Source: Polaromonas jejuensis NBRC 106434
Lineage (GTDB): Bacteria; Pseudomonadota; Gammaproteobacteria; Burkholderiales; Burkholderiaceae_C
DNA length: 47,833 nucleotides
NCBI RefSeq assembly: GCF_001598235.1
Contig: NZ_BCYO01000028.1
Span: 1 to 47,833, forward strand
Direction: 5' to 3'
Part shown: one piece after another, positions 41,303 to 47,833 of the stretch
Layout of the letters: every line of letters starts with the position of its first letter
Numbering within the stretch: position 1 is the first letter of the stretch
The notes under the pieces: model-generated
What the model saw: the letters and a program-made list of their open reading frames with translations, nothing else
What the model was told of the DNA's origin: nothing
Databases searched by the model: none
Translations under genes and position numbers: made by a program

Positions 41303-43644
41303 AACTCAATTTTGGTTTTTACCAATTGCGTCAGGGTTCGGGCGACTTCAACAAGGCCTCCTTGAGCCCAAAGCGTGCCCGTGTCATCACATGCATATCC
41401 ATTGTCCTGCTGTTGGCGGGATGCGCGGCACCCCGTCATTTCAACGAAGGCCAGCGGCTGATTAAGGCGGGCGAGCAAGAAAAAGGGCTGCAGGAATTGC
41501 GCGAAGCACTCAAACTGGAGCCGAACAATGCGCAGTACCGGCTGGAGTTTCGCAACCAGCAGGCCAGGTACATTGAAACTTTCGTGACTCGCGGTGATGA
41601 GCAGCGAGCGGCCGGCCAGCTGGACGCCGCCATTGAGACGTACAGCTCGGTGCTGCGCATGGACCCGCAAAACGAAATGGCGCGCCGAAAGCTGGTGCAG
41701 AGCCTGGCAACGAGGTCTGCAACCGACCTGACGACTCAGGCTCAAAACTTGTTCAATGCAAAAAATTCGGACGCAGCCAGGGAAAAAGTCAAACTCGCGC
41801 TGGCCGAAGATGCCGCTTACGCGCCGGCACTGGCGCTGCTCAAAAAAATTGACGCCCAGGCTGATGAGGCCAAGAGCGTGAAGCAGGCTCAATTCAGCGC
41901 TCAATCGGTGATGAAGCGCCCCATCTCCCTGCAGTTTCGTGACGCGAATTTACGCATGGTGTTTGAAGCCATGTCGCGATCGGTGGGCTTGAACGTCATT
42001 CTGGATCGCGATGTGCGCAGTGATCTCAAAACCACGATCTATGTGAAGGATGCCTCGGTGGAAGACGCCATGGACCTGATTCTCCTGCAGAACCAGCTCG
42101 ACAAACGCGTTTTGAACGGAAACACGCTATTCGTTTATCCAGCAACTGCGGTCAAACAAAAGGAATATCAGGAGTTGAAGGTTCGCGTGTTTCAGCTTTC
42201 CAATGTGGACTCAAAGTATATGCAAAATGTGCTGAAGACCATACTCAAGATCAAGGACGTGGTCATCGACGAGAAGAGCAACACCATTGTCATTCGCGAC
42301 ACACCGGACGCCATTGCCGTGGCGGAAAAATTGGTGACAGCGCACGACGTGGCCGATGCAGAAGTGATGCTCGAGGTCGAGGTTCTGGAAGTTTCGCGTG
42401 ACCGCGTGAGCAATATTGGCATCAAGTGGCCTGACAACGTTTCCTTGAATTTGCCTAATGGGACCGGACCCAATGGTGTGCTCACTTTGGGAGAACTGAG
42501 AGCCTTGGGCAGGGATCAGGTCTTGTTTGGTCCCGCTCAACTCGGTATCGGTTTCAACGCCAAGCTCATCGACTCGGATGCCAATCTGCTCGCCAGCCCC
42601 CGTATTCGCGTGCGCCACAAGGAGAAGGCCAACATCCTGATTGGTGACCGTGTCCCCTTTGTCTCGGGCAGCAACACGATTACAGCCGGGGCCAACCCCA
42701 TCGTTTCAAATTCCGTGCAGTATCTTGATGTGGGTATCAAGCTCGAAGTTGAGCCCTATGTGTACTCCGAAAATGATGTTGGCATCAAAATAAAAATGGA
42801 AGTCAGCAACATCGCCAAGGAAATTCCCAACAAAAATACGGGTGACATTCTTTACCAGATTGGTACGCGAAGCGCCTCCACGTCATTGCGCCTGAAAGAC
42901 GGTGAAACCCAGGTGCTCGCCGGATTGCTCAGCGACCAGGAGCGCTCATCCGCCGACAAAGTGCCCGGGCTTGGCCAAACACCCTTGCTGGGACGCTTGT
43001 TTTCCAATAACAACGGCAACACCACAAAAACAGAAATCGTGTTGTCGATCACGCCGCGCATCATCCGCGGCCAAAACCCGATGGCGTCGGCAGCAAGGGA
43101 AATCTGGTCAGGCACTGACACGCAAATCCGTGAGCTCCCGCTGCGCCTGGATCCCATTGGCATTGTGCGTTCAAGTTCTACTGCCGGTGCCGCTCCCGTG
43201 GGCCCCCGTACTGCGCCAGCCGTGCCGGACAGGGCCCCCGTACCGGCCTTTACGCCGCCCCCGCCACCCGACATATCGACGCAGCCGGCAAGCCCGGAAG
43301 GCGCCACAGGGTCTGGCGTCGACGGAAGAATCGTGATACCCACGTCACCGGTGCCTCCGGGCACAACGCCCGCGGCCCCCGCGGGGCCTGCCGCACCACC
43401 CGATTCAAGCAGCCCGGGGAGCATCTTCTCGCCGCCGCTCCCGCAGGCCACACCGGCAAGCCCGCCAGCGCCGCCAACCGGGGCGCCCACTGGTGCGGAG
43501 CAAAGCAGGAACACGCCTCAAGATAGCGGCCCTCCGGGATTCGGGGCCACCCTCACAGCGACGCTCGTGGACATGAAGCGGTCGGACGAGGCCATCAAAG
43601 GCCTTGAGTTTCCGGCGCGGCACTTGATACGAGTCACACCATGA
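41299..43644 (+). CDS. gspD: Lipoprotein secretin, GspD-like, with TPR region and proline-rich tail
   Basis: 781 residues. Lipobox ending LLLAGC (Cys42), then TPR-like helices (FNEGQRLIKAGEQEKGLQEL). Secretin N-domains follow (LQFRDANLRMVFEAMSRSVG near 213 and VRVFQLSNVDSKYMQNVLK). The pore-forming secretin domain has VEVLEVSRDRVSNIG, SNSVQYLDVGIKLEVEP and VPGLGQTPLLGRLFSNN, with EIVLSITPRII as the closing strand. A long Pro/Ala-rich tail ends in a small conserved-looking block (FGATLTATLVDMKRSDE). It forms the outer-membrane exit channel and overlaps both neighbours by 4 bp. Confidence 0.92.
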   Translation: MKLNFGFYQLRQGSGDFNKASLSPKRARVITCISIVLLLAGCAAPRHFNEGQRLIKAGEQEKGLQELREALKLEPNNAQYRLEFRNQQARYIETFVTRGDEQRAAGQLDAAIETYSSVLRMDPQNEMARRKLVQSLATRSATDLTTQAQNLFNAKNSDAAREKVKLALAEDAAYAPALALLKKIDAQADEAKSVKQAQFSAQSVMKRPISLQFRDANLRMVFEAMSRSVGLNVILDRDVRSDLKTTIYVKDASVEDAMDLILLQNQLDKRVLNGNTLFVYPATAVKQKEYQELKVRVFQLSNVDSKYMQNVLKTILKIKDVVIDEKSNTIVIRDTPDAIAVAEKLVTAHDVADAEVMLEVEVLEVSRDRVSNIGIKWPDNVSLNLPNGTGPNGVLTLGELRALGRDQVLFGPAQLGIGFNAKLIDSDANLLASPRIRVRHKEKANILIGDRVPFVSGSNTITAGANPIVSNSVQYLDVGIKLEVEPYVYSENDVGIKIKMEVSNIAKEIPNKNTGDILYQIGTRSASTSLRLKDGETQVLAGLLSDQERSSADKVPGLGQTPLLGRLFSNNNGNTTKTEIVLSITPRIIRGQNPMASAAREIWSGTDTQIRELPLRLDPIGIVRSSSTAGAAPVGPRTAPAVPDRAPVPAFTPPPPPDISTQPASPEGATGSGVDGRIVIPTSPVPPGTTPAAPAGPAAPPDSSSPGSIFSPPLPQATPASPPAPPTGAPTGAEQSRNTPQDSGPPGFGATLTATLVDMKRSDEAIKGLEFPARHLIRVTP

Positions 43645-44132
43645 AAACCTGGGCACGTCATTCCAAACGCAGCGGCTTCACCTTGGTGGAGTTGCTGGTG
43701 ACGCTCACGCTCCTGAGCGTCATTGCCTTGACGGCGATGCCGCTGGCCGAGATTGCCAGCATCCGCTGGAAGGAGCAGGAACTGCGCCAGAGTTTGCGTC
43801 AAATCCGTGTCGCATTGGACCAATACAAAAAGGCTTCCGATACGGGTCTGATTCCCAAAGCGGTCGGCGAATCCGGCTATCCACCATCACTCGAAGTGCT
43901 GACGGCCCCCATCGCCAGCAGCAAGGAAGTGGTGCAAGTGCCGCTTATCCTCATGCGCAGCCTGCCTAGAGACCCGTTCAACACCGACCCCACACTTCCC
44001 GCCGCCAGCACCTGGGCTCTGCGCAGTTATGCCAGCCCGGTCAACGACCCACGGCCTGGCAGCGACGTGTTCGACGTCCACTCGCAGTCCCAAAAAAAGG
44101 GACTGAATGGCATCCAGTATGACCAATGGTGA
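43641..44132 (+). CDS. Pseudopilin (GspG/GspH-like) 2
   Basis: 163 residues. Short basic leader ending KRSG-FTLVELLVTL with Glu5, then the membrane helix. The globular part contains LRQSLRQIRVALDQYKKASD and a PRDPFNTDP motif like other pseudopilins. The ATG overlaps the gspD stop. Probably a minor or alternate pseudopilin of the same machine. Confidence 0.85.
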   Translation: MKTWARHSKRSGFTLVELLVTLTLLSVIALTAMPLAEIASIRWKEQELRQSLRQIRVALDQYKKASDTGLIPKAVGESGYPPSLEVLTAPIASSKEVVQVPLILMRSLPRDPFNTDPTLPAASTWALRSYASPVNDPRPGSDVFDVHSQSQKKGLNGIQYDQW

Positions 44133-44136
44133 CGCC

Positions 44137-44523
44137 ATGTTGAACCCCAAACGGCGACCGCATAACGGCTTTACGCTGATTGAACTCGTTGTAGTCATCA
44201 GCATCATTGGCCTGCTGTTGAGCTTGGCGGCGCCCCGCTATTTCGCCAGTATCGAGCGCGGGAAAGAGGCCGTACAGCAGCAAAACCTTTACTCCTTGCG
44301 CGATGCGATTGACAAGTTTTTCGGCGACACCGGCCGCTACCCCGAGAACCTGGAGGAGTTGGTCGTCAAACGCTACTTGCGTTCAGTGCCAGTGGATCCA
44401 ATGACCGAACACCGTGACTGGATCGCGCTGCCACCGCCAGATCAAAATCTGGCTGGCGTCTACGACATCAAGAGTGCCATGAATAAAGAGGCAAACAGCG
44501 ATGCGAGTAAAACATTGCCGTAA
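44137..44523 (+). CDS. Pseudopilin (PulG-like) 3
   Basis: 128 residues. Leader ends RPHNG-FTLIELVVVIS, helix through APRYF, then LYSLRDAIDKFFGDTGRYP, LEELVVKRYLRSVPVDPMTE. ATG 44137 (GGTGA upstream) was chosen since it follows the previous stop; ATGs at 44107 and 44119 are also in frame. Its end overlaps the next gene. Confidence 0.85.
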   Translation: MLNPKRRPHNGFTLIELVVVISIIGLLLSLAAPRYFASIERGKEAVQQQNLYSLRDAIDKFFGDTGRYPENLEELVVKRYLRSVPVDPMTEHRDWIALPPPDQNLAGVYDIKSAMNKEANSDASKTLP

Positions 44524-45091
44524 CGCCGGCTGGCCAAGCAATTTGCCGGGACAGCACGGCGTCATGCTCCTGGCGCTGCTGATTTTTCTGGCCATTTTGG
44601 GGCTGGTTGTGACGAAAACCGCGGAAGTGTGGTCCACAACCCTGACACGCGAACGCGAGCAGGAGCTGTTATTTGCAGGAGAACAATACAGGGCTGCCAT
44701 TGAGCGGTATTACTACGCCACGCCGGGGGCGAACAAAATGTTGCCCACCACCCTCGAGGAGCTGGTAAAAGATGATCGGTTCCCGGAGCCTCAGCATCAC
44801 TTGCGGCAGCTCTACCCGGACCCCCTTCGGGAGGGCGAACCTTGGGGGGTGTTGCGGCAAGGCTCAAGAATCGTTGGCGTGTACAGTTTGTCGGATCAAA
44901 AACCCATGAAAAAATCCGGTTTCGATGCCAAATACAGCGCATTCTCGGCAGCGCAAAGCTACCGGGGATGGCGATTCATGTTTGTCCCGTCCGCCGGTGG
45001 CGGTGGCTCGCTTCGCGCACCGAACGCGTCACAACCCGGGGCGACAGCACCAAACAAGCTGGTTACGCCATCGACACTTACAAAGCCATAG
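44501..45091 (+). CDS. Pseudopilin-like protein 4 lacking Glu5
   Basis: 196 residues. QHG-VMLLALLIFLAILGLVV resembles a processed prepilin N-terminus, but Phe+1 is Val and the usual Glu5 is absent, as in tip-type (GspK-like) subunits, though it is shorter than GspK. The body has TREREQELLFAGEQYRAAIE, RYYYATPGANKMLP and LRQLYPDPLREGEPWGV, typical of a Burkholderiales pseudopilin group. Last structural gene before the response regulator. Confidence 0.78.
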   Translation: MRVKHCRNAGWPSNLPGQHGVMLLALLIFLAILGLVVTKTAEVWSTTLTREREQELLFAGEQYRAAIERYYYATPGANKMLPTTLEELVKDDRFPEPQHHLRQLYPDPLREGEPWGVLRQGSRIVGVYSLSDQKPMKKSGFDAKYSAFSAAQSYRGWRFMFVPSAGGGGSLRAPNASQPGATAPNKLVTPSTLTKP

Positions 45092-45106
45092 TGAGGGAAC
45101 ACCACA

Positions 45107-45865
45107 ATGAAACATCGCATCATGATCGTTGAAGATCACAACCTTTTGCGCGAAGGATTACGCTCGATGATCTCCGCCGTGGCTGACTTTGAAGTGGTTG
45201 CCGAGGCACGAGATGGCAAGGAGGCCGTACGTACAGCGATCGCCGTCGCCCCGGATGTCATCATGATGGATCTGTCAATGCCCAGCATGAACGGCATCGA
45301 GGCGACCATGCAGATCAAACGGCGCAACCCCGGGATTCGCATCATTGCGCTGACAGTTTACAAATCCCAGGAATATGTACGGGAAGCCCTGAAGGCTGGC
45401 GTCGATGGCTACGTTTTGAAGGACGCAACCTATGACGAGCTGATTGTTGCGATACGCAGCGTCGTGAACGGGAAAAAATTCCTGAGTCCTGACGTCTCAG
45501 GCCAGGTGGTGAACAGCTATTTGAACGGAGACACGACCGACAAGCCCCAAACGCCCTGGGACAAACTTACATCGCGGGAGCGGTCGATCGTGAAGCTGGT
45601 GGCCGAAGGACGCACCAACCGTTCAGCCGCAGAGTTCCTGAACGTCAGCCCGAAAACCATTGAAAAGCATCGGGCCAGCCTGATGCACAAGCTGGGGCTT
45701 AAAAACGCCACGGACCTGGTGCTCTTGGCCCTGGAACAGGGCTGGGTGGAGCGCGAACACATGCGGGGAGGTATCGATTCGAAGTTCCCGGACAGCAGTT
45801 TCAGCGAAAGTGGCTTTGACGATACGGTGCCGTTCGACTTTGGCGACAACTCCCCTAATGCGTAA
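45107..45865 (+). CDS. NarL/FixJ-type response regulator
   Basis: 252 residues. Receiver domain with acidic pair in IMIVEDHNLLREG, phospho-acceptor Asp55 in VIMMDLSMPSMNGIEA, Thr in IIALTVYKSQEY and Lys in YVLKDATYDEL. LuxR-type HTH: LTSRERSIVKLVAEGRTNRS, VSPKTIEKHRASLMHKLGL. A 30-residue acidic/Ser tail is extra. GAGGGAA precedes the ATG, 16 bp after the last pseudopilin gene, so it is probably transcribed with the secretion operon. It is the best candidate to bind the TAGGG-type promoter words in this window. Confidence 0.93.
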   Translation: MKHRIMIVEDHNLLREGLRSMISAVADFEVVAEARDGKEAVRTAIAVAPDVIMMDLSMPSMNGIEATMQIKRRNPGIRIIALTVYKSQEYVREALKAGVDGYVLKDATYDELIVAIRSVVNGKKFLSPDVSGQVVNSYLNGDTTDKPQTPWDKLTSRERSIVKLVAEGRTNRSAAEFLNVSPKTIEKHRASLMHKLGLKNATDLVLLALEQGWVEREHMRGGIDSKFPDSSFSESGFDDTVPFDFGDNSPNA

Positions 45866-47054
45866 GGTTCAGGTCAAGTGGCCGTGTTTCCTTGTGGAAT
45901 CGACTGTAACTCTCCAAAAAGTCCGAATCCGTCAACTGAAAATCATCGTGGCTGGAGCCCCACGCCGCGCTGATGGCCGTTCCGAATCCAGCATGCGACC
46001 GGATACGGAATACGCCGCGCGACGCCTCCACGCGTTCGCGCATGCTGTTGATGCCGACACCCAAAAGGCAGGCCGTCCCCGAGGTTAACCGCTCGGCATC
46101 AAAGCCGATTCCGTTGTCCACCACACCCACGACAAACCCGTCGTGATGATCCTGCAGATAAATGAAAACGCTGGTGGCCCGGGCATGCTTGGCGACGTTG
46201 TTCATCGCCTCCTGAATCATTCGGAACATCGGAGTTTTCACCGGTATCGGAATATTCTCTTCCGCGATTTTCTCCTCCAGGGTGACACTGATGCCAGTGT
46301 GTGCAGCCTCAAACTGCCGGCACAACCATTGCAAGGTGGGCAGCAGGCCAAGGTCATCCAGCATGCTGGGGCGCAATTCCGTTGAAATGCGTCTGACCTC
46401 ACCCACCGCGCCGCGCAGTTGGCCGACGACCTCTTTCAAAATACCCTTGGACTCATCGACTTTATCGGCATCAAGCCGGATCAGGGCATCTTCCACCCGA
46501 AACTTCAGCATCGTCAGCACCTGGCCCAAACCATCGTGCAAATCAGAGGCAATCCTCTTGCGCTCGCGTTCCTGGGCCAGCAGCAGGAAATTCGAAAGGT
46601 AGTCGTAAGCGGAGCCGGATCGGGTGAGGGCTTGGTACAAGGCAGCGCGCTTGTTCTCCGGCGCCAGGATGATCATGGCATGTCCCGCACCCGAGTCGGC
46701 CACATCAAGAGGGTGCACCAACATGGAAACCCGGTGTTTGACGCCTCCGGTATCGATGAGAAAACCATCTATGGGTCGCCTGCCGAGGGCGCGGGGCTGG
46801 AGCCTCATGCGATCCACCAGATTCAGCCCCATGTGCACAAGAACATCTGCCAACGTGAGGTGCGGAAATTCGGCTTCATTCGCATGCAACATTCTCAGCC
46901 CCTGTCGATTGAGAACGGTGATTTTTCCTTCCTTGTCGCAGATAAGGGCGGCAACGTTCAGCGAGTCAGTCAGTGCCGCAAAACGGCCGCTGGCAAGCTC
47001 CGCATGCGTCTGGATATTCTTGATGGCACAGACAATCAGGTCTAGTTCGGTCAT
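45855..47054 (-). CDS. PAS-domain sensor histidine kinase, HisKA_3 type
   Basis: 399 residues, no membrane segment, so a cytoplasmic sensor. PAS-like domain at about 25-125 (AALICDKEGKITVLNRQGLRML). HisKA_3 with QERERKRIASDLHDGLGQVL (phospho-His173), then HATPase_c with EAMNNVAKHARAT, VVDNGIGFD and a GVGINSMRERVEAS lid. Start 47054 has GGAGGA 5 bp upstream. It is convergent with the response regulator and the two genes overlap by 11 bp at their ends. Kinase class (NarX-type) matches regulator class (NarL-type), so they are almost surely partners. Confidence 0.93.
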   Translation of the reverse strand: MTELDLIVCAIKNIQTHAELASGRFAALTDSLNVAALICDKEGKITVLNRQGLRMLHANEAEFPHLTLADVLVHMGLNLVDRMRLQPRALGRRPIDGFLIDTGGVKHRVSMLVHPLDVADSGAGHAMIILAPENKRAALYQALTRSGSAYDYLSNFLLLAQERERKRIASDLHDGLGQVLTMLKFRVEDALIRLDADKVDESKGILKEVVGQLRGAVGEVRRISTELRPSMLDDLGLLPTLQWLCRQFEAAHTGISVTLEEKIAEENIPIPVKTPMFRMIQEAMNNVAKHARATSVFIYLQDHHDGFVVGVVDNGIGFDAERLTSGTACLLGVGINSMRERVEASRGVFRIRSHAGFGTAISAAWGSSHDDFQLTDSDFLESYSRFHKETRPLDLNLTH

Positions 47055-47070
47055 ATGACTCCTCCTATAC

Positions 47071-47094
47071 GACCCATAGGGTCTCACCCATAGT
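47071..47094. promoter_or_regulatory. GACCCATAGGGTC palindrome and CTATGGGT repeat upstream of the kinase
   Basis: 13-bp palindrome GACCC-ATA-GGGTC at 47071-47083; on the minus strand CTATGGGT occurs twice, 14 bp apart. It lies 17-40 bp before the kinase ATG. The words resemble the TAGGGTC arms upstream of gspG and the MCOs, suggesting feedback by the response regulator. Confidence 0.5.
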
Positions 47095-47115
47095 TCTTAC
47101 ATCAATTTACCAAAC

Positions 47116-47142
47116 TGATACTGTAGCGCATTGATACTGTAG
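47116..47142. repeat. Direct repeat TGATACTGTAG, 16-bp period
   Basis: TGATACTGTAG at 47116-47126 and 47132-47142, between the kinase start and the transglycosylase stop. It may be part of the kinase promoter. Confidence 0.4.
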
Positions 47143-47174
47143 AGCACCTGAATCTTGGGATGCAGACCGCCCTG

Positions 47175-47801
47175 TCAGGCAATGCCTGAGGCTTGTCGGT
47201 AGTGCTGCAGCACCTTGGGTACGTACTTCTGCGTTTCCGGGAATGCTGGAATCTTGTGACCGGCCTTGACCACGGCGTTTTCGCCCGCGTTGTAGGCAGC
47301 AACCGCCAGCTCGATGTTCTGGTTGAAGTAGTCCATCAGCCAGCGCAGGTAGCGGCAGCCTGTCAAAATATTATCGCGAGGGTCAAACGAATTGGTGCTG
47401 CCGAAACGCTTGGCGGTAGCGGGCATGAGCTGCATCAGGCCCCGTGCGCCCTTGCTGGACAAGGCGCGCGGGTTATAGTTGGACTCGACCTTGATGACGG
47501 CGTGAATCAGCTCGGCCGGCAACCCGGATGCCGCGCTGGCTTCGAGAATAAAAGGCTGAAACGCCTCGGGCGGCGCAATGTCCTGGCTGGCGAGAGCGTG
47601 TTTCGCGGCCTTGATCGAGGTGCCGGACCCCGCATGAGAAGGCGACGCGGCAACGACCACGGTGCGGGCCTCGTCAGAGGCGGTATTTGAAAGAACAACG
47701 GCGCCGCTGTCAGAGATTCCGCCGAAAATTTGCGCGTCCGCATATTGCGCAGCCCCCAGCAGGCCCGCCACTGCGACGAAAAACAGCGCAAGTTTCGTCA
47801 T
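47175..47801 (-). CDS. Lytic transglycosylase, SLT domain
   Basis: 208 residues. Signal peptide LALFFVAVAGLLGAAQYADA, then a linker and a Slt70-type catalytic domain. Motifs: VIKVESNYNPRALSSKGARG with the catalytic Glu in VES, LMQLMPATAKRFG, and AVAAYNAGENAV. It cleaves peptidoglycan. Such enzymes often open the wall for secretion machines, which fits its place beside the secretion cluster, but it may equally be an independent gene. Confidence 0.93.
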   Translation of the reverse strand: MTKLALFFVAVAGLLGAAQYADAQIFGGISDSGAVVLSNTASDEARTVVVAASPSHAGSGTSIKAAKHALASQDIAPPEAFQPFILEASAASGLPAELIHAVIKVESNYNPRALSSKGARGLMQLMPATAKRFGSTNSFDPRDNILTGCRYLRWLMDYFNQNIELAVAAYNAGENAVVKAGHKIPAFPETQKYVPKVLQHYRQASGIA

Positions 47802-47833
47802 TTTCAGCCCGATTTTTTTGTGATTTCTTCCCT

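Noticed and set aside
1..47833. CRISPR array, tRNA or rRNA genes, prophage, riboswitch
   Set aside because: No regularly spaced repeats, cloverleaf, rRNA stretches, phage genes or known riboswitch cores were seen by eye. A dedicated covariance-model scan was not possible here.

Overview
The window looks like chromosomal DNA of a betaproteobacterium, most likely Burkholderiales/Comamonadaceae (Polaromonas-, Rhodoferax- or Variovorax-like). The evidence is high GC, a Bug-type solute receptor beside a CaiB/BaiF CoA-transferase, FCD-GntR regulation, and short intergenic repeats of a kind I associate with that family. The assignment is by impression; no search was run.

Left part (1-15.4 kb): ordinary metabolism and housekeeping. 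In order: the end of an amino-acid ABC transporter ATPase, a DUF3820 protein and a SUI1-like factor (translationally coupled), an FHA protein, a PLP aminotransferase divergent from endonuclease III (nth), a frameshifted methyltransferase, a universal stress protein, and a leftward catabolic cluster (branched-chain-type binding protein, enoyl-CoA hydratase, class III CoA-transferase, Bug receptor, class V aminotransferase). Divergent from that cluster are an FCD-GntR regulator, a 1031-residue FAD/Fe-S oxidase and a second universal stress protein.

Middle part (15.4-32.2 kb): an unusual leftward oxidase island. It encodes a large di-haem cytochrome c peroxidase/MauG-like protein, a 789-residue exported protein of unknown family, three Tat-exported 583-residue multicopper oxidases (MCOs), a SCO-like copper chaperone, a 948-residue exported protein related to the 789-residue one but with cadherin/Ig-like repeats, and a DUF1566-type exported protein. 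The island contains a tandemly duplicated unit [promoter-MCO-SCO-Ig-like-terminator-DUF1566]. The two copies have decayed in complementary ways, leaving readable gene remnants and a chimeric MCO::SCO reading frame. Five promoters share one geometry: TAGGGG, 23 bp, TAGGGT, 62-63 bp, then a -10-like CTARAGT, with a hairpin at the predicted transcript start.

Right part (32.2-47.8 kb): a type II secretion-like cluster. gspB and gspA run leftward. Divergent from them is a rightward operon: gspG, gspF, gspE, PilM/N/O/P-like inner-membrane genes, a lipoprotein secretin and three more pseudopilin-like genes. It ends with a NarL-type response regulator that converges on a PAS histidine kinase; a lytic transglycosylase follows. 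The gspG and kinase upstream regions carry palindromes built on the same GGGTC/TAGGG words seen in the MCO promoters.

Inferred whole: a two-component-regulated system in which Tat-exported, SCO-metallated multicopper oxidases and a di-haem enzyme act at or beyond the outer membrane, with the adjacent secretion machine as likely exporter. Mn(II) or another metal, or a phenolic/polymeric substrate, are plausible targets. The sequence does not decide which.
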